Origin: Butyricimonas synergistica DSM 23225
Lineage (GTDB): Bacteria; Bacteroidota; Bacteroidia; Bacteroidales; Marinifilaceae
Length of the DNA stretch: 64,000 bases
Reading direction: 5' to 3'
Assembly (NCBI RefSeq): GCF_000379665.1
Contig: NZ_KB903359.1
Location: 1,393,340-1,457,339 of the forward strand
A program made the position numbers and the translations under genes. Each line of letters opens with the position of its first letter. Within the stretch, counting starts at the first letter, position 1. Below are positions 27,179 through 35,245 of the stretch, one piece after another. Under the pieces are notes generated by a model. The model worked only from the letters and a program-made list of their open reading frames with translations, ran no database searches and was not told the origin of the DNA.

Positions 27179-28276
27179 TTAATCATCAATATCTCTTACC
27201 CCTTCTATCTGTTCCACGTTCAGATCGCTTTCGTTGCTATTACTAGCAATGTCATAATGCGGAAGAGGGTTCTTTTGCAGTTCTATATTTTGCTCCCGAT
27301 GCACAAACACATCCATCGCCAGATAGAGAGCGTTACGCAACCCTTGTTCATCACCGAGATCTTGTCCCACGATGTCATAGCGAGCATCCGTCAGAGAGGT
27401 CGCACATATCACAGGAAGCCCCGCAACATAACAAGCCGCACTCTCCTCGTCGATAGCTTTAAACGCCGCTATCCCCTGATCGTAATACATGGCAAGTATC
27501 GCGTCAAATTTCTCGTACATAGCTTCCGAGAAGAAACGGTCGGCAGGGAAAGGCCCGATAGCCATGATCCCCTCTTGGCGGGCACGCTCGATGGCAGGCA
27601 CTATAATATTTGCTTCCTCATCTCCGTTCTGCCCGCAATTCACCTGTGGATTCAATCCCAAAACGGCAATCTTAGGCTTTGATATGGTGAAATCCATTCT
27701 CAACGTGTCATCCAATAACATCAACTTCTTCATGATATTCTTTTGGGTGATCTGGTGGGGTACATCCCGCAATTTTGAATACTCCGTCACGAATCCCAAC
27801 TTCATTTTCTCGCTCACGAAAAGCGACATCGCCTCGGGGGTATTGTAACGTTTTGCCAAATATTCAGTCAAAGAGTTTACTTCATCCTTCAAGAAACTTT
27901 CCGGTCCTTGCGGAGCCAAAGTCAACACATCAATCTCGTTACGATCCAACTGGTCTAAGGCATATTTCAAGGCGATCATCGCAGCCTGATCCGAATCGGG
28001 AGTTTCCTTCCCCAGATCGACTTTCACGTTGTCATCCACACAATTGATAATGTTAGATCTTTTGCTGTTCGCCTCTCTCGGCTCTCTGATCGTATTCAAG
28101 CTGAAATTCTCCACGTTTAATACCTTCCGGTAGTAGGCAGCCACTTTAGGCGACCCGTATAGAATAGGAACGCACAACTCACAAATCCGGTTCTCTGCCA
28201 ACAGCTTTATGATCAACTCATAAGATATACCATTTACATCCCCATGCGTAATACCTACATTCAATCTATTTTCCAT
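27179..28276 (-). CDS. PdxA-family protein with all metal-binding histidines replaced
   Basis: 365 residues from the ATG at 28276 (promoter 28300-28307 excludes the longer start). Family features are clear: VGITHGDVNGISYE, PILYGSPKVAAYYR, SKPKIAVLGLNP, GPFPADRFF and a C-terminal NALYLAMDVF. PdxA (4-hydroxythreonine-4-phosphate dehydrogenase, vitamin B6 pathway) binds its metal by three histidines. Here the GHTE site reads NSLTE (L136), the NPHAG site reads NPQVN (Q211) and MYHDQG reads MYYDQG (Y265); the TTH motif is TEY (Y166). So normal dehydrogenase chemistry is unlikely, and this is probably a paralogue with another role. The fold is intact and no frame damage is seen. Confidence 0.85.
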   Translation of the reverse strand: MENRLNVGITHGDVNGISYELIIKLLAENRICELCVPILYGSPKVAAYYRKVLNVENFSLNTIREPREANSKRSNIINCVDDNVKVDLGKETPDSDQAAMIALKYALDQLDRNEIDVLTLAPQGPESFLKDEVNSLTEYLAKRYNTPEAMSLFVSEKMKLGFVTEYSKLRDVPHQITQKNIMKKLMLLDDTLRMDFTISKPKIAVLGLNPQVNCGQNGDEEANIIVPAIERARQEGIMAIGPFPADRFFSEAMYEKFDAILAMYYDQGIAAFKAIDEESAACYVAGLPVICATSLTDARYDIVGQDLGDEQGLRNALYLAMDVFVHREQNIELQKNPLPHYDIASNSNESDLNVEQIEGVRDIDD

Positions 28277-28299
28277 ATTACAAAATATTTCATTTCGCA

Positions 28300-28307
28300 C
28301 AAAGATA
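28300..28307 (-). promoter_or_regulatory. -7 element before the pdxA-like gene
   Basis: The minus strand reads TATCTTTG, 24 bases before the chosen ATG at 28276. Confidence 0.6.
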
Positions 28308-28384
28308 ATAAAATAGATTTCAAATTTTAGATTTATGATTTTAGATTTACGATTTCCTCTGGCAACAGAGAATTTTGTAAATAG

Positions 28385-28410
28385 AAAAAGGAGCTTAAAG
28401 CTCCTTTTTT
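28385..28410 (-). terminator. Terminator after pnp
   Basis: Near-perfect palindrome AAAAAGGAGCTT with AAGCTCCTTTTT; in the pnp direction the stem is followed by T residues. Symmetric, so it could work both ways. Confidence 0.8.
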
Positions 28411-30627
28411 CTACTCTTTTCTTTCCGGTCTTGGACCTCTGTTATCCCGACGAGGACCTCTGTCTTGTCTTGGCCCCCGATCCTGACGGTCGCCACGAGG
28501 ACGATCGCTTTGTTGTTCCATCCCTTCGGGTTTCGGAAGCAACACTTTCCGGGAAAGTTTAAACTTACCGGTTTTCGGATCTATATCAATCAATTTCACG
28601 CGAACTTTATCGCCTTCTTTCAACACGTCTTCCACGTTCTCAACGCGTTTGTAGTCGATTTCGGAAACGTGCAACAATCCGTCTTTACCGGGCAGGAATT
28701 CAACGAAAGCACCGAACGCAGTAATCGTCTTCACGACACCTTCATAAATCTCTCCTACTTCTGGTTTGCTGGCGATAGCCTTGATACGGGCAACAGCGAT
28801 TGCAATAGAATCTGCATTGCTTGCTGAAATATCCACAATACCCTGGTTACCCACTTCTTCGATAACGATAACAGTACCGGACTTCTCTTGAATATCCTGG
28901 ATAATCTTTCCTCCGGGACCAATGATAGCACCGATCTGATCTTTGTCCACGGTAAGGGTCACCATACGAGGTGCGTGCGGTTTCAGATCCGGACGAGGCT
29001 CGGGCAACGTTTCCTTGATAATATTCATGATATGCAAACGCCCTTGCTTAGCTTGCTCCAGAGCTTTTTCCAGAATCTCGTAAGGAAGCCCGTCTACCTT
29101 AATATCCATTTGGGTAGCGGTGATTCCGTCCACGGTTCCGGTTACCTTGAAGTCCATATCTCCCAGGTGGTCTTCATCACCCAAGATATCCGACAACACG
29201 GCATATTTTTCATTATCGGTAATCAATCCCATGGCGATACCCGTTACCGGTTTCTTTATCGGGATACCGGCATCCATCAACGCCAAAGTTCCGGCACATA
29301 CCGTTGCCATGGAAGAAGAACCGTTAGATTCCAATATATCGGAAACGATACGTACCGTGTAAGGATAAGCATCCGGCAACATCCGTTTCAACGCACGGTG
29401 AGCCAGGTTTCCGTGACCTATTTCACGACGCCCGACACCTCGGGTAGGTTTTGCCTCACCCGTTGAGAACGGCGGGAAATTATAGTGTAACAAGAATTTC
29501 TCTTTTCCTTGTTCCGTGGCTTCGTCGATAATCTTCTCGTCAAGTTTCGTACCTAAAGTAACGGTTGCCAATGCCTGTGTTTCACCGCGGGTGAAGATAG
29601 ATGACCCGTGAGGTCCGGGTAGAGGACCAGCCTCACACCAGATCGGACGAATTTGCTCGGTAGTACGACCATCCAGACGCAAACCTTCGTCCAAAATCAT
29701 TCTCCGTACAGCTTCTTTCTCCACGTCGTGATAGTAACGACCGACAAGCGTCTTCTTGGCTTCTCTTTCTTCTTCCGGCAATGATTCGAGATACTCGTCT
29801 TTTACCTGAGTAAACAACCTCTCGCGCAAGTGTTTGTCCGCATTGCATTGACGAGCCATGGCATAAGCCTTGTCGTAGCACTTGTCCCAAATATCTTTGC
29901 GAAGTTCCTCGTCATTCACTTCATGACAGTAAACCCGTTTCTCCTTACCCACAGCCTTAGCCAATTCTTCTTGTACCAGGCAATGTTCCTTGATAGCCTC
30001 GTGAGCGAAAATGATAGCATCCAACATCTCTTTCTCGGACACCTCGTTCATCTCACCCTCCACCATCATAATGTTCTCGTAAGTAGCGGCAACCATGATA
30101 TCCAGATCGGCAACAGCCAACTGGCTTCTGGTCGGGTTGATAACCAACTCGCCCTCGATACGGGCTACACGCACTTCCGATATAGGTCCGTGGAACGGAA
30201 TATCACTCACGGCAATAGCCGCCGAAGCTGCCAACCCTGCCAAGCAATCCGGCATGGTCTCCGCATCACCGGAATACAACGTTACCTGCACGAAAGTTTC
30301 GGCATGATAATCATCCGGAAACAACGGGCGCAAGGCACGGTCGATCAAACGGGATACCAGAATCTCGTAGTCGGAAGTTTTTCCTTCTCTGCGGGTAAAT
30401 CCCCCGGGGAAACGTCCCAAAGAAGCAAATTTTTCTTTGTAATCCACGGACAACGGCATAAAGTCCACGTCCGGACCGGCATCTTGTGCCGAAACAACTG
30501 TCGCCAGAAGCATCGTATCGCCCATTTTCAGCATAACAGCCCCATCGGCTTGCTTGGCGAGCTTTCCGGTTTCTAGTGTAATTACCCTGCCATCTTTTAG
30601 GGTAATGCTCTTTTCAATAATGTTCAT
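28411..30627 (-). CDS. pnp: Polyribonucleotide nucleotidyltransferase
   Basis: 3'-to-5' phosphorolytic RNase, 738 residues. Two RNase PH domains ([15 protein letters not shown] at the start; the second with [23 protein letters not shown]), the KH domain ([16 protein letters not shown] near residue 575) and S1 domain ([20 protein letters not shown]). The last 30 residues are an Arg/Gly/Asp-rich tail ([17 protein letters not shown]), a Bacteroidetes feature that resembles the tail on RluB in this window. It lies 119 bases after rpsO, the classical order, with a hairpin between and a small stem-loop in its own leader. Confidence 0.96.
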   Translation of the reverse strand: MNIIEKSITLKDGRVITLETGKLAKQADGAVMLKMGDTMLLATVVSAQDAGPDVDFMPLSVDYKEKFASLGRFPGGFTRREGKTSDYEILVSRLIDRALRPLFPDDYHAETFVQVTLYSGDAETMPDCLAGLAASAAIAVSDIPFHGPISEVRVARIEGELVINPTRSQLAVADLDIMVAATYENIMMVEGEMNEVSEKEMLDAIIFAHEAIKEHCLVQEELAKAVGKEKRVYCHEVNDEELRKDIWDKCYDKAYAMARQCNADKHLRERLFTQVKDEYLESLPEEEREAKKTLVGRYYHDVEKEAVRRMILDEGLRLDGRTTEQIRPIWCEAGPLPGPHGSSIFTRGETQALATVTLGTKLDEKIIDEATEQGKEKFLLHYNFPPFSTGEAKPTRGVGRREIGHGNLAHRALKRMLPDAYPYTVRIVSDILESNGSSSMATVCAGTLALMDAGIPIKKPVTGIAMGLITDNEKYAVLSDILGDEDHLGDMDFKVTGTVDGITATQMDIKVDGLPYEILEKALEQAKQGRLHIMNIIKETLPEPRPDLKPHAPRMVTLTVDKDQIGAIIGPGGKIIQDIQEKSGTVIVIEEVGNQGIVDISASNADSIAIAVARIKAIASKPEVGEIYEGVVKTITAFGAFVEFLPGKDGLLHVSEIDYKRVENVEDVLKEGDKVRVKLIDIDPKTGKFKLSRKVLLPKPEGMEQQSDRPRGDRQDRGPRQDRGPRRDNRGPRPERKE

Positions 30628-30642
30628 AGAAATAATAATACT

Positions 30643-30665
30643 GTTAAAATATAAAACATTTTAAC
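30643..30665 (-). promoter_or_regulatory. Stem-loop in the pnp leader
   Basis: GTTAAAAT pairs with ATTTTAAC around ATAAAAC, 15 bases before the pnp ATG. It is AT-only-closing and lacks a T run beyond it, so it may be a processing or control site and not a terminator. Confidence 0.35.
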
Positions 30666-30714
30666 GGAATTCTTTAAGATAAAAGGAGGAGGAGGGGAGG
30701 ATCAAATAACAAGA

Positions 30715-30734
30715 CGACCCGGACAACCGGGTCG
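30715..30734 (-). terminator. Hairpin after rpsO (terminator or processing site)
   Basis: Stem CGACCCGG with CCGGGTCG, loop ACAA, 13 bases after the rpsO stop. In the rpsO direction it is followed by TCTTGTTATTTG, a weak T tract, so read-through to pnp is plausible. Confidence 0.65.
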
Positions 30735-30746
30735 CCAGTATGTAAA

Positions 30747-31016
30747 TTACTTACGTAAGTTCAATGCTTTCACGATAGCACGATATCTCTCGATATCTCT
30801 CTTCTTCATGTAATCAAGCAACGCTCTACGTTTTCCAACCAATTTAATCAAAGATCTTTGAGTTGCGAAATCTTTGTGGTTTTTCTTCAAATGCTCAGTC
30901 AAATGAGCGATACGGTAGGAAAATAAAGCTACTTGTGACTCAACAGAGCCGGTATCTTTATTAGACTTCCCGTACTGTGAAAAAAGTTCTTCTTTCTTTT
31001 CTGATGTCAAATACAT
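30747..31016 (-). CDS. rpsO: 30S ribosomal protein S15
   Basis: 89 residues from the ATG at 31016, start MYLTSEKKEELFSQYGKS, the family's normal length and opening. Binds 16S rRNA and nucleates the small-subunit platform; KDTGSVESQVALFS and the C-terminal KRRALLDYMKKRD are signature regions. The longer open frame upstream is non-coding because the promoter at 31059-31066 lies within it. Confidence 0.96.
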   Translation of the reverse strand: MYLTSEKKEELFSQYGKSNKDTGSVESQVALFSYRIAHLTEHLKKNHKDFATQRSLIKLVGKRRALLDYMKKRDIERYRAIVKALNLRK

Positions 31017-31058
31017 GATGTACAGTTCTTTAATTTTAAAATTTATTTTAACGCCGCA

Positions 31059-31114
31059 AAGATATACTTTATTCCGACATGAAACAATCTTTTCCATCCC
31101 TTTTTGTATTTTTG
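31059..31114. promoter_or_regulatory. Divergent promoters for rpsO and the DUF1573 gene
   Basis: Minus-strand TATCTTTG at 31059-31066, 43 bases before the rpsO ATG, and plus-strand TATTTTTG at 31107-31114, 20 bases before the DUF1573 ATG. Both match TAnnTTTG. Confidence 0.6.
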
Positions 31115-31133
31115 TACGCAAAATTACAACGAC

Positions 31134-31838
31134 ATGATTAGACTAGGGAAAATACTCGCGTACTCAATATTCTTCCTTCTTCCGGCGCTCGCGGTCGGGC
31201 AAAAAGCCAAGATCGATTTCGAGAAAACTGTTCTCGAAGCGGGCTTAGTGCAAGAAACCGGGGGAAAAATCACGTACCATTTCAAATTCGTGAATAAAGG
31301 CAAAGCACCATTATTGATAAAATACGTGGAAACCACCTGCGGATGCACCGTGCCGAAATGGAACCGCCGCCCGATCATGCCCCGGGACAGCGGGGTAATT
31401 TCCGTGGTTTTTAACCCGAAAGACCGCCCCGGCACGTTCTCCAAGAAAATCGTCGTGTACACCAACGGCACCCCGCCCAATCACGTTTTAAAACTAAACG
31501 GGAAGGTCGTGGGCAAACCCGTCAATGTGGAAAAAGAATACCCGTTCCCGGCAGGAGAACTCCGTTTTAACACCGACACCATTTATTTAAGCCGACTAAA
31601 AATAAAACAACAAATCGTGAACATGGTCAACACCGGCAAAAAAGCCATATCCATCGTATCGATCGTCAAACCCGATTACATCGAAACGGACTACACCCCC
31701 TTCACCTTAGAGAAAGGCATGATCGGCAACCTCATCATTCGCTACATCGGCAACGGAAATACGACATTCTCCCCCGCCGACCGCATTGTAATCCGCACCA
31801 ACCAAGGCGAAAGCTTCACCTTTCCCCTTACCCGTTAA
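31134..31838 (+). CDS. DUF1573 domain secreted protein
   Basis: 234 residues from the ATG at 31134, with a signal peptide (MIRLGKILAYSIFFLLPALA, cleavage near VGQ). DUF1573 is an immunoglobulin-like ASPM/SPD-2/Hydin-type fold common in Bacteroidetes; the signature is VETTCGCTVPKWNRRPI followed by GVISVVFNPKDRPGTFSKKI. No lipobox cysteine, so it is predicted periplasmic. Function unknown. It is 27 bases before mutS2 on the same strand, which may be chance since the products act in different places. Confidence 0.88.
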   Translation: MIRLGKILAYSIFFLLPALAVGQKAKIDFEKTVLEAGLVQETGGKITYHFKFVNKGKAPLLIKYVETTCGCTVPKWNRRPIMPRDSGVISVVFNPKDRPGTFSKKIVVYTNGTPPNHVLKLNGKVVGKPVNVEKEYPFPAGELRFNTDTIYLSRLKIKQQIVNMVNTGKKAISIVSIVKPDYIETDYTPFTLEKGMIGNLIIRYIGNGNTTFSPADRIVIRTNQGESFTFPLTR

Positions 31839-31865
31839 GTTCATCATTTTCAATTTCCAATTATT

Positions 31866-34352
31866 ATGATTTATCCCGAAAATTTTGAGACAAAAATAAA
31901 ATTCGATAAAATAAGACAGCTTATCAGTGGCAACAGCCTAAGCGACATGGGACGCGAGCTGGTAAACGATATCGCTTTTTCATTCAACGCAGAATGGATA
32001 CGCACCGCGTTAGCCGAAACGGCTGAATTCATGCGCATCTGCCAGGAAGAAGACGACTTCCCGGTATCTTACTACCACGACGCCCGCCCTTTTCTGGCAC
32101 GGATAAGAGTGGAAGGATTATTCCTTGAAGTGAACGAACTGGTTATTCTGAAAAACTCTCTGGAATCGTTGAACGCCATCACCCGTTTCTTCAACAACAA
32201 ACAGGAACAATACCCCCATCTGGTAGCACGTACCGGAGATATTCGGGTATTTCCTTACATCCTGCAACGCCTGGATGCCATCGTGTCCAAGTTCGGCACG
32301 ATAAAAGACTCCGCCTCCCCCGCCCTGGGAAATATACGGCACAGCATCGTGAAAAAACAATCCGGCATATCCCGCCGTATGCAATCCTTGCTGCAAAAGG
32401 CACAGGAAGAAGGCTGGGCGGACAAGGACACGAACATCTCCATCCGCGACGGCAGAATGGTAATCCCCGTCCCCTCGGCTTTCAAGCGGAAAATAAACGG
32501 TATCGTGCACGATGAATCGATGACCGGGAAAACCTCATTCATCGAACCCGCGGAAATTATTGAAACGAACAATGAAATCCGGGAATTGCAACTGGAAGAA
32601 AAGCGGGAAATCACCCGTATTCTCCGCCAGTTTGCCGATGACCTGCGCCCTTACATCGACGACTTGATCCCGGCTTACGACTTCATGGCTTTCGTGGACT
32701 TCGTGCGTTCCAAAGCCTTATTCGCGCTTCGGGTGAATGCCATTGTTCCCGTTTTTGAAGACCGTCCCGAGATGCTATGGTTCAAGGCAAAACACCCGCT
32801 TCTATACCTTAGTTTAAAGGCAAACGGCAAAGAAGTCATACCTCTGGATATGGAAATCAACGAGGATCAACGTATCGTGCTGATCTCCGGACCTAACGCC
32901 GGGGGAAAATCCGTTTGCCTGCAAACCGCCGGACTATTACAATATATGTTCCAGTGCGGCATCCCCGTGCCGGTAGAGGAATCGAGTAAATTCGGCATTT
33001 TCCGGAAGATACTCATCGACATGGGTGACGAACAATCTCTCGAGAACGACTTGAGTACTTACAGTTCACACCTGCTCAACATGAAAAACTTCGTGCGTTA
33101 CGCCTCGGACGATACCTTAATCCTAATCGACGAATTCGGCACAGGAACGGAACCCATGTTGGGAGGAGCCATAGCGGAAGCTATCTTGAACGCCTTGAAC
33201 CAAAATAACGTGAAAGGAGTCATCACGACCCACTACACGAACTTGAAACATTTCGCTTCATCCGCGCCAGGCATAGTGAACGGCGCCATGCTGTACGATT
33301 CCCATCAGATGCTCCCCTTGTTCCAGCTGGAAATCGGGAAACCGGGTTCCTCCTTCGCCTTCGAGATCGCCAAGAAAATCGGTCTTCCGAAAGAGATACT
33401 GGACGATGCCGCCAGCAAGATCGGGGAAGACCGGGTGAATTTCGACAAACATTTGAAAGAGATACTCCGGGACAAACGTTACTGGGAAGAAAAACGGAAA
33501 CGCATTCACGACAACGAGAAACGCCTTGAAGAAGTACTTGAACGTTACAAGAAAGAACTGGACGACGCCTCCAAGTTAAGGAAAGAAATCATCAAAGAGG
33601 CTCAGGAAAAAGCCAAAGAGATCATCTCCGGCGCCAATAGCTCGATCGAGAGAACAATACGGGAAATCAAAGAAAGCCAGGCGGAAAAAGAACAAACGAA
33701 ACTTGCCAAAGCCGCTTTCGAAGAAGATAAACGACGCCTGCTGGCAGACGAGCAAGGCAAAGAAGAACGCCTGCAAAAGAAAATAGAGAAACTGAAAAAA
33801 CGGGAAAAGAAACGGCAGGAACGAGGTCAACGCACGCGTACCGAACTTTCGGAACAAGAGCAGCAATCCCCGAAAACTCCCACCTTCAGCAAAGGAGATC
33901 TCGTGCAACTGGACAATAAAGCCATCGGCGAAATCATCGAGCTCAACGAGAAGAGTGCCGTAATCGCCTTGGGCGGGCTAATGACAAACGTGAAGATCGA
34001 ACGCTTGACGAAAGTTTCCAGCAGCATGGCGAAAAAAGCCATGCAAAACAAACCGCAACGAAGTTCCTCGCCTTACCTGGAAAATATCAGCCAAAAACGT
34101 ATGAACTTCAAGCCGGAAATCGACGTCCGCGGCTTACGGGGCGACGAAGCTCTCATGAAAGTGGCAGAATTTATTGACACGGCTGTCATGCTTAACATGA
34201 AAGACCTACGCATTCTCCACGGCACGGGCACGGGAATCCTCCGCCAGATCATCCGGGATTACTTGAACGCGAACCCCGTGGTCGGTCATTGCGGCGACGA
34301 GCACGTGCAGATGGGAGGTGCAGGAATCACGGTTGTCAAACTTGACATCTAA
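31866..34352 (+). CDS. mutS2: Endonuclease MutS2 / ribosome-rescue splitting factor
   Basis: 828 residues. MutS2 lacks the mismatch-reading domains of MutS; it has been implicated in recombination control and, more recently, in splitting collided ribosomes. In order: core/clamp domains (1-310), ATPase with Walker A SGPNAGGKSVCLQ (about 340) and Walker B LILIDEFGTGTEP (about 420) then THYTNLKHF, a long charged coiled coil (about 510-655), a KOW-like segment (KGDLVQLDNKAIGEI) and the C-terminal Smr domain with DVRGLRGDEAL and LHGTGTGIL (HGTG). All parts appear intact. Confidence 0.94.
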   Translation: MIYPENFETKIKFDKIRQLISGNSLSDMGRELVNDIAFSFNAEWIRTALAETAEFMRICQEEDDFPVSYYHDARPFLARIRVEGLFLEVNELVILKNSLESLNAITRFFNNKQEQYPHLVARTGDIRVFPYILQRLDAIVSKFGTIKDSASPALGNIRHSIVKKQSGISRRMQSLLQKAQEEGWADKDTNISIRDGRMVIPVPSAFKRKINGIVHDESMTGKTSFIEPAEIIETNNEIRELQLEEKREITRILRQFADDLRPYIDDLIPAYDFMAFVDFVRSKALFALRVNAIVPVFEDRPEMLWFKAKHPLLYLSLKANGKEVIPLDMEINEDQRIVLISGPNAGGKSVCLQTAGLLQYMFQCGIPVPVEESSKFGIFRKILIDMGDEQSLENDLSTYSSHLLNMKNFVRYASDDTLILIDEFGTGTEPMLGGAIAEAILNALNQNNVKGVITTHYTNLKHFASSAPGIVNGAMLYDSHQMLPLFQLEIGKPGSSFAFEIAKKIGLPKEILDDAASKIGEDRVNFDKHLKEILRDKRYWEEKRKRIHDNEKRLEEVLERYKKELDDASKLRKEIIKEAQEKAKEIISGANSSIERTIREIKESQAEKEQTKLAKAAFEEDKRRLLADEQGKEERLQKKIEKLKKREKKRQERGQRTRTELSEQEQQSPKTPTFSKGDLVQLDNKAIGEIIELNEKSAVIALGGLMTNVKIERLTKVSSSMAKKAMQNKPQRSSSPYLENISQKRMNFKPEIDVRGLRGDEALMKVAEFIDTAVMLNMKDLRILHGTGTGILRQIIRDYLNANPVVGHCGDEHVQMGGAGITVVKLDI

Positions 34353-34701
34353 ACATTACGCGAGTTCGGGATAAGAAAAAGTTCTATAAAAGTTGGTAAT
34401 TTCTCTCGGGCAACTCCTCTGCCGATCAACCCTCGGTCTATGGCTTCCCTACCTCATGAACGAATCATAAACGAATCATGAACGTAGCAAAATCGACGGT
34501 TGACGTTCATGCTACGTTGGTGCTTCGAGCATATATGGTTCATGCCATAAAGTAACGGTAGCTCACGGGGGAAGCAAAGGTTTAAGGCGATACCCGGAGC
34601 AGTCAATACATTTTAATCCGGTCTCTTATTCTGAATTCGCATAAAACGCCCTTGTTTATCCCTGATAATCACTTGAATACAAATAATTTTCATCAAACGA
34701 A
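34353..34701. other. Intergenic region with structured element B
   Basis: 349 bases between mutS2 and the convergent XRE gene. No supportable gene; it holds the palindromic element at 34442-34575. Confidence 0.7.
34442..34575. repeat. Structured intergenic element B
   Basis: Outer arm GCTTCCC (34443-34449) pairs with GGGAAGC (34569-34575). Inside: two copies of CGAATCAT (34461-34468 and 34472-34479), then stem AACGTAGCA (34481-34489) with TGCTACGTT (34510-34518) around exactly 20 bases. Same plan as elements A (4244-4381) and C (21200-21335), with different stem sequence. Confidence 0.65.
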
Positions 34702-35058
34702 TCAACGATCGAAGCCCTTTTTCTTTTCAAACATTTTTTGCATAATCTGGTCATATTCCACATCATCCAATTCCACCTCCAACATGATTTTCCGTTTGGA
34801 AGAAATCATTTGTACGCCATTTACACGATCGGCACCAACAACTTTATTCTCCTCCCCTAAACACTCCGAGAACACACGAAACAGATCAACATTTAACACC
34901 ATACAAATCTGATACAACAAATGTGTATCAATAGATTGACGTTTAAAAAGATTGTACACGACCGTCCTCTCCTTATTAATCATCCGAGCAAATTGACTGA
35001 TACTCAATCCACTTTTCTCAAACTCTTGCCTTATTATCTCTCCTATATCTAATTTCAT
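34702..35058 (-). CDS. XRE-family helix-turn-helix regulator
   Basis: 118 residues. The helix-turn-helix is SISQFARMINKERTVVYNLF (about residues 18-37), followed by LLYQICMVLNVDLFRVF, the usual end of the XRE fold. The last 50 residues are charged (EVELDDVEYDQIMQKMFEKK) and unassigned. This short XRE type is common in Bacteroidetes and of unknown targets. It is divergent from the coiled-coil lipoprotein gene, with 187 bases of AT-rich promoter DNA between, so that gene is a plausible target. Confidence 0.8.
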   Translation of the reverse strand: MKLDIGEIIRQEFEKSGLSISQFARMINKERTVVYNLFKRQSIDTHLLYQICMVLNVDLFRVFSECLGEENKVVGADRVNGVQMISSKRKIMLEVELDDVEYDQIMQKMFEKKKGFDR

Positions 35059-35135
35059 GGAATAAAAATACGAGAATTATACAGACAAAAGAACCTCCCA
35101 ATGTATTATATATTCACAAAAATGTTGTACAATTC

Positions 35136-35166
35136 TTGCATAAGTAAATTATATACCATACTTTTG
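35136..35166 (+). promoter_or_regulatory. Promoter before the coiled-coil lipoprotein gene
   Basis: TTG at 35136-35138, 20 bases, then TACTTTTG at 35159-35166, a good match to the Bacteroidetes -33/-7 pair. The ATG at 35246 follows after an 80-base leader. Confidence 0.55.
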
Positions 35167-35245
35167 TTGTCAATATAATACATATTATTCATTAATGTAG
35201 CAAATAAACAATAGAATTATTCAATGTTTAATAAAAAAAAGTGTT

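Noticed and set aside
30681-30702. Purine run AAAAGGAGGAGGAGGGGAGG as a possible control site
   Set aside because: On the minus transcript it is a pyrimidine run between rpsO and pnp with no partner strand; nothing supports a function.
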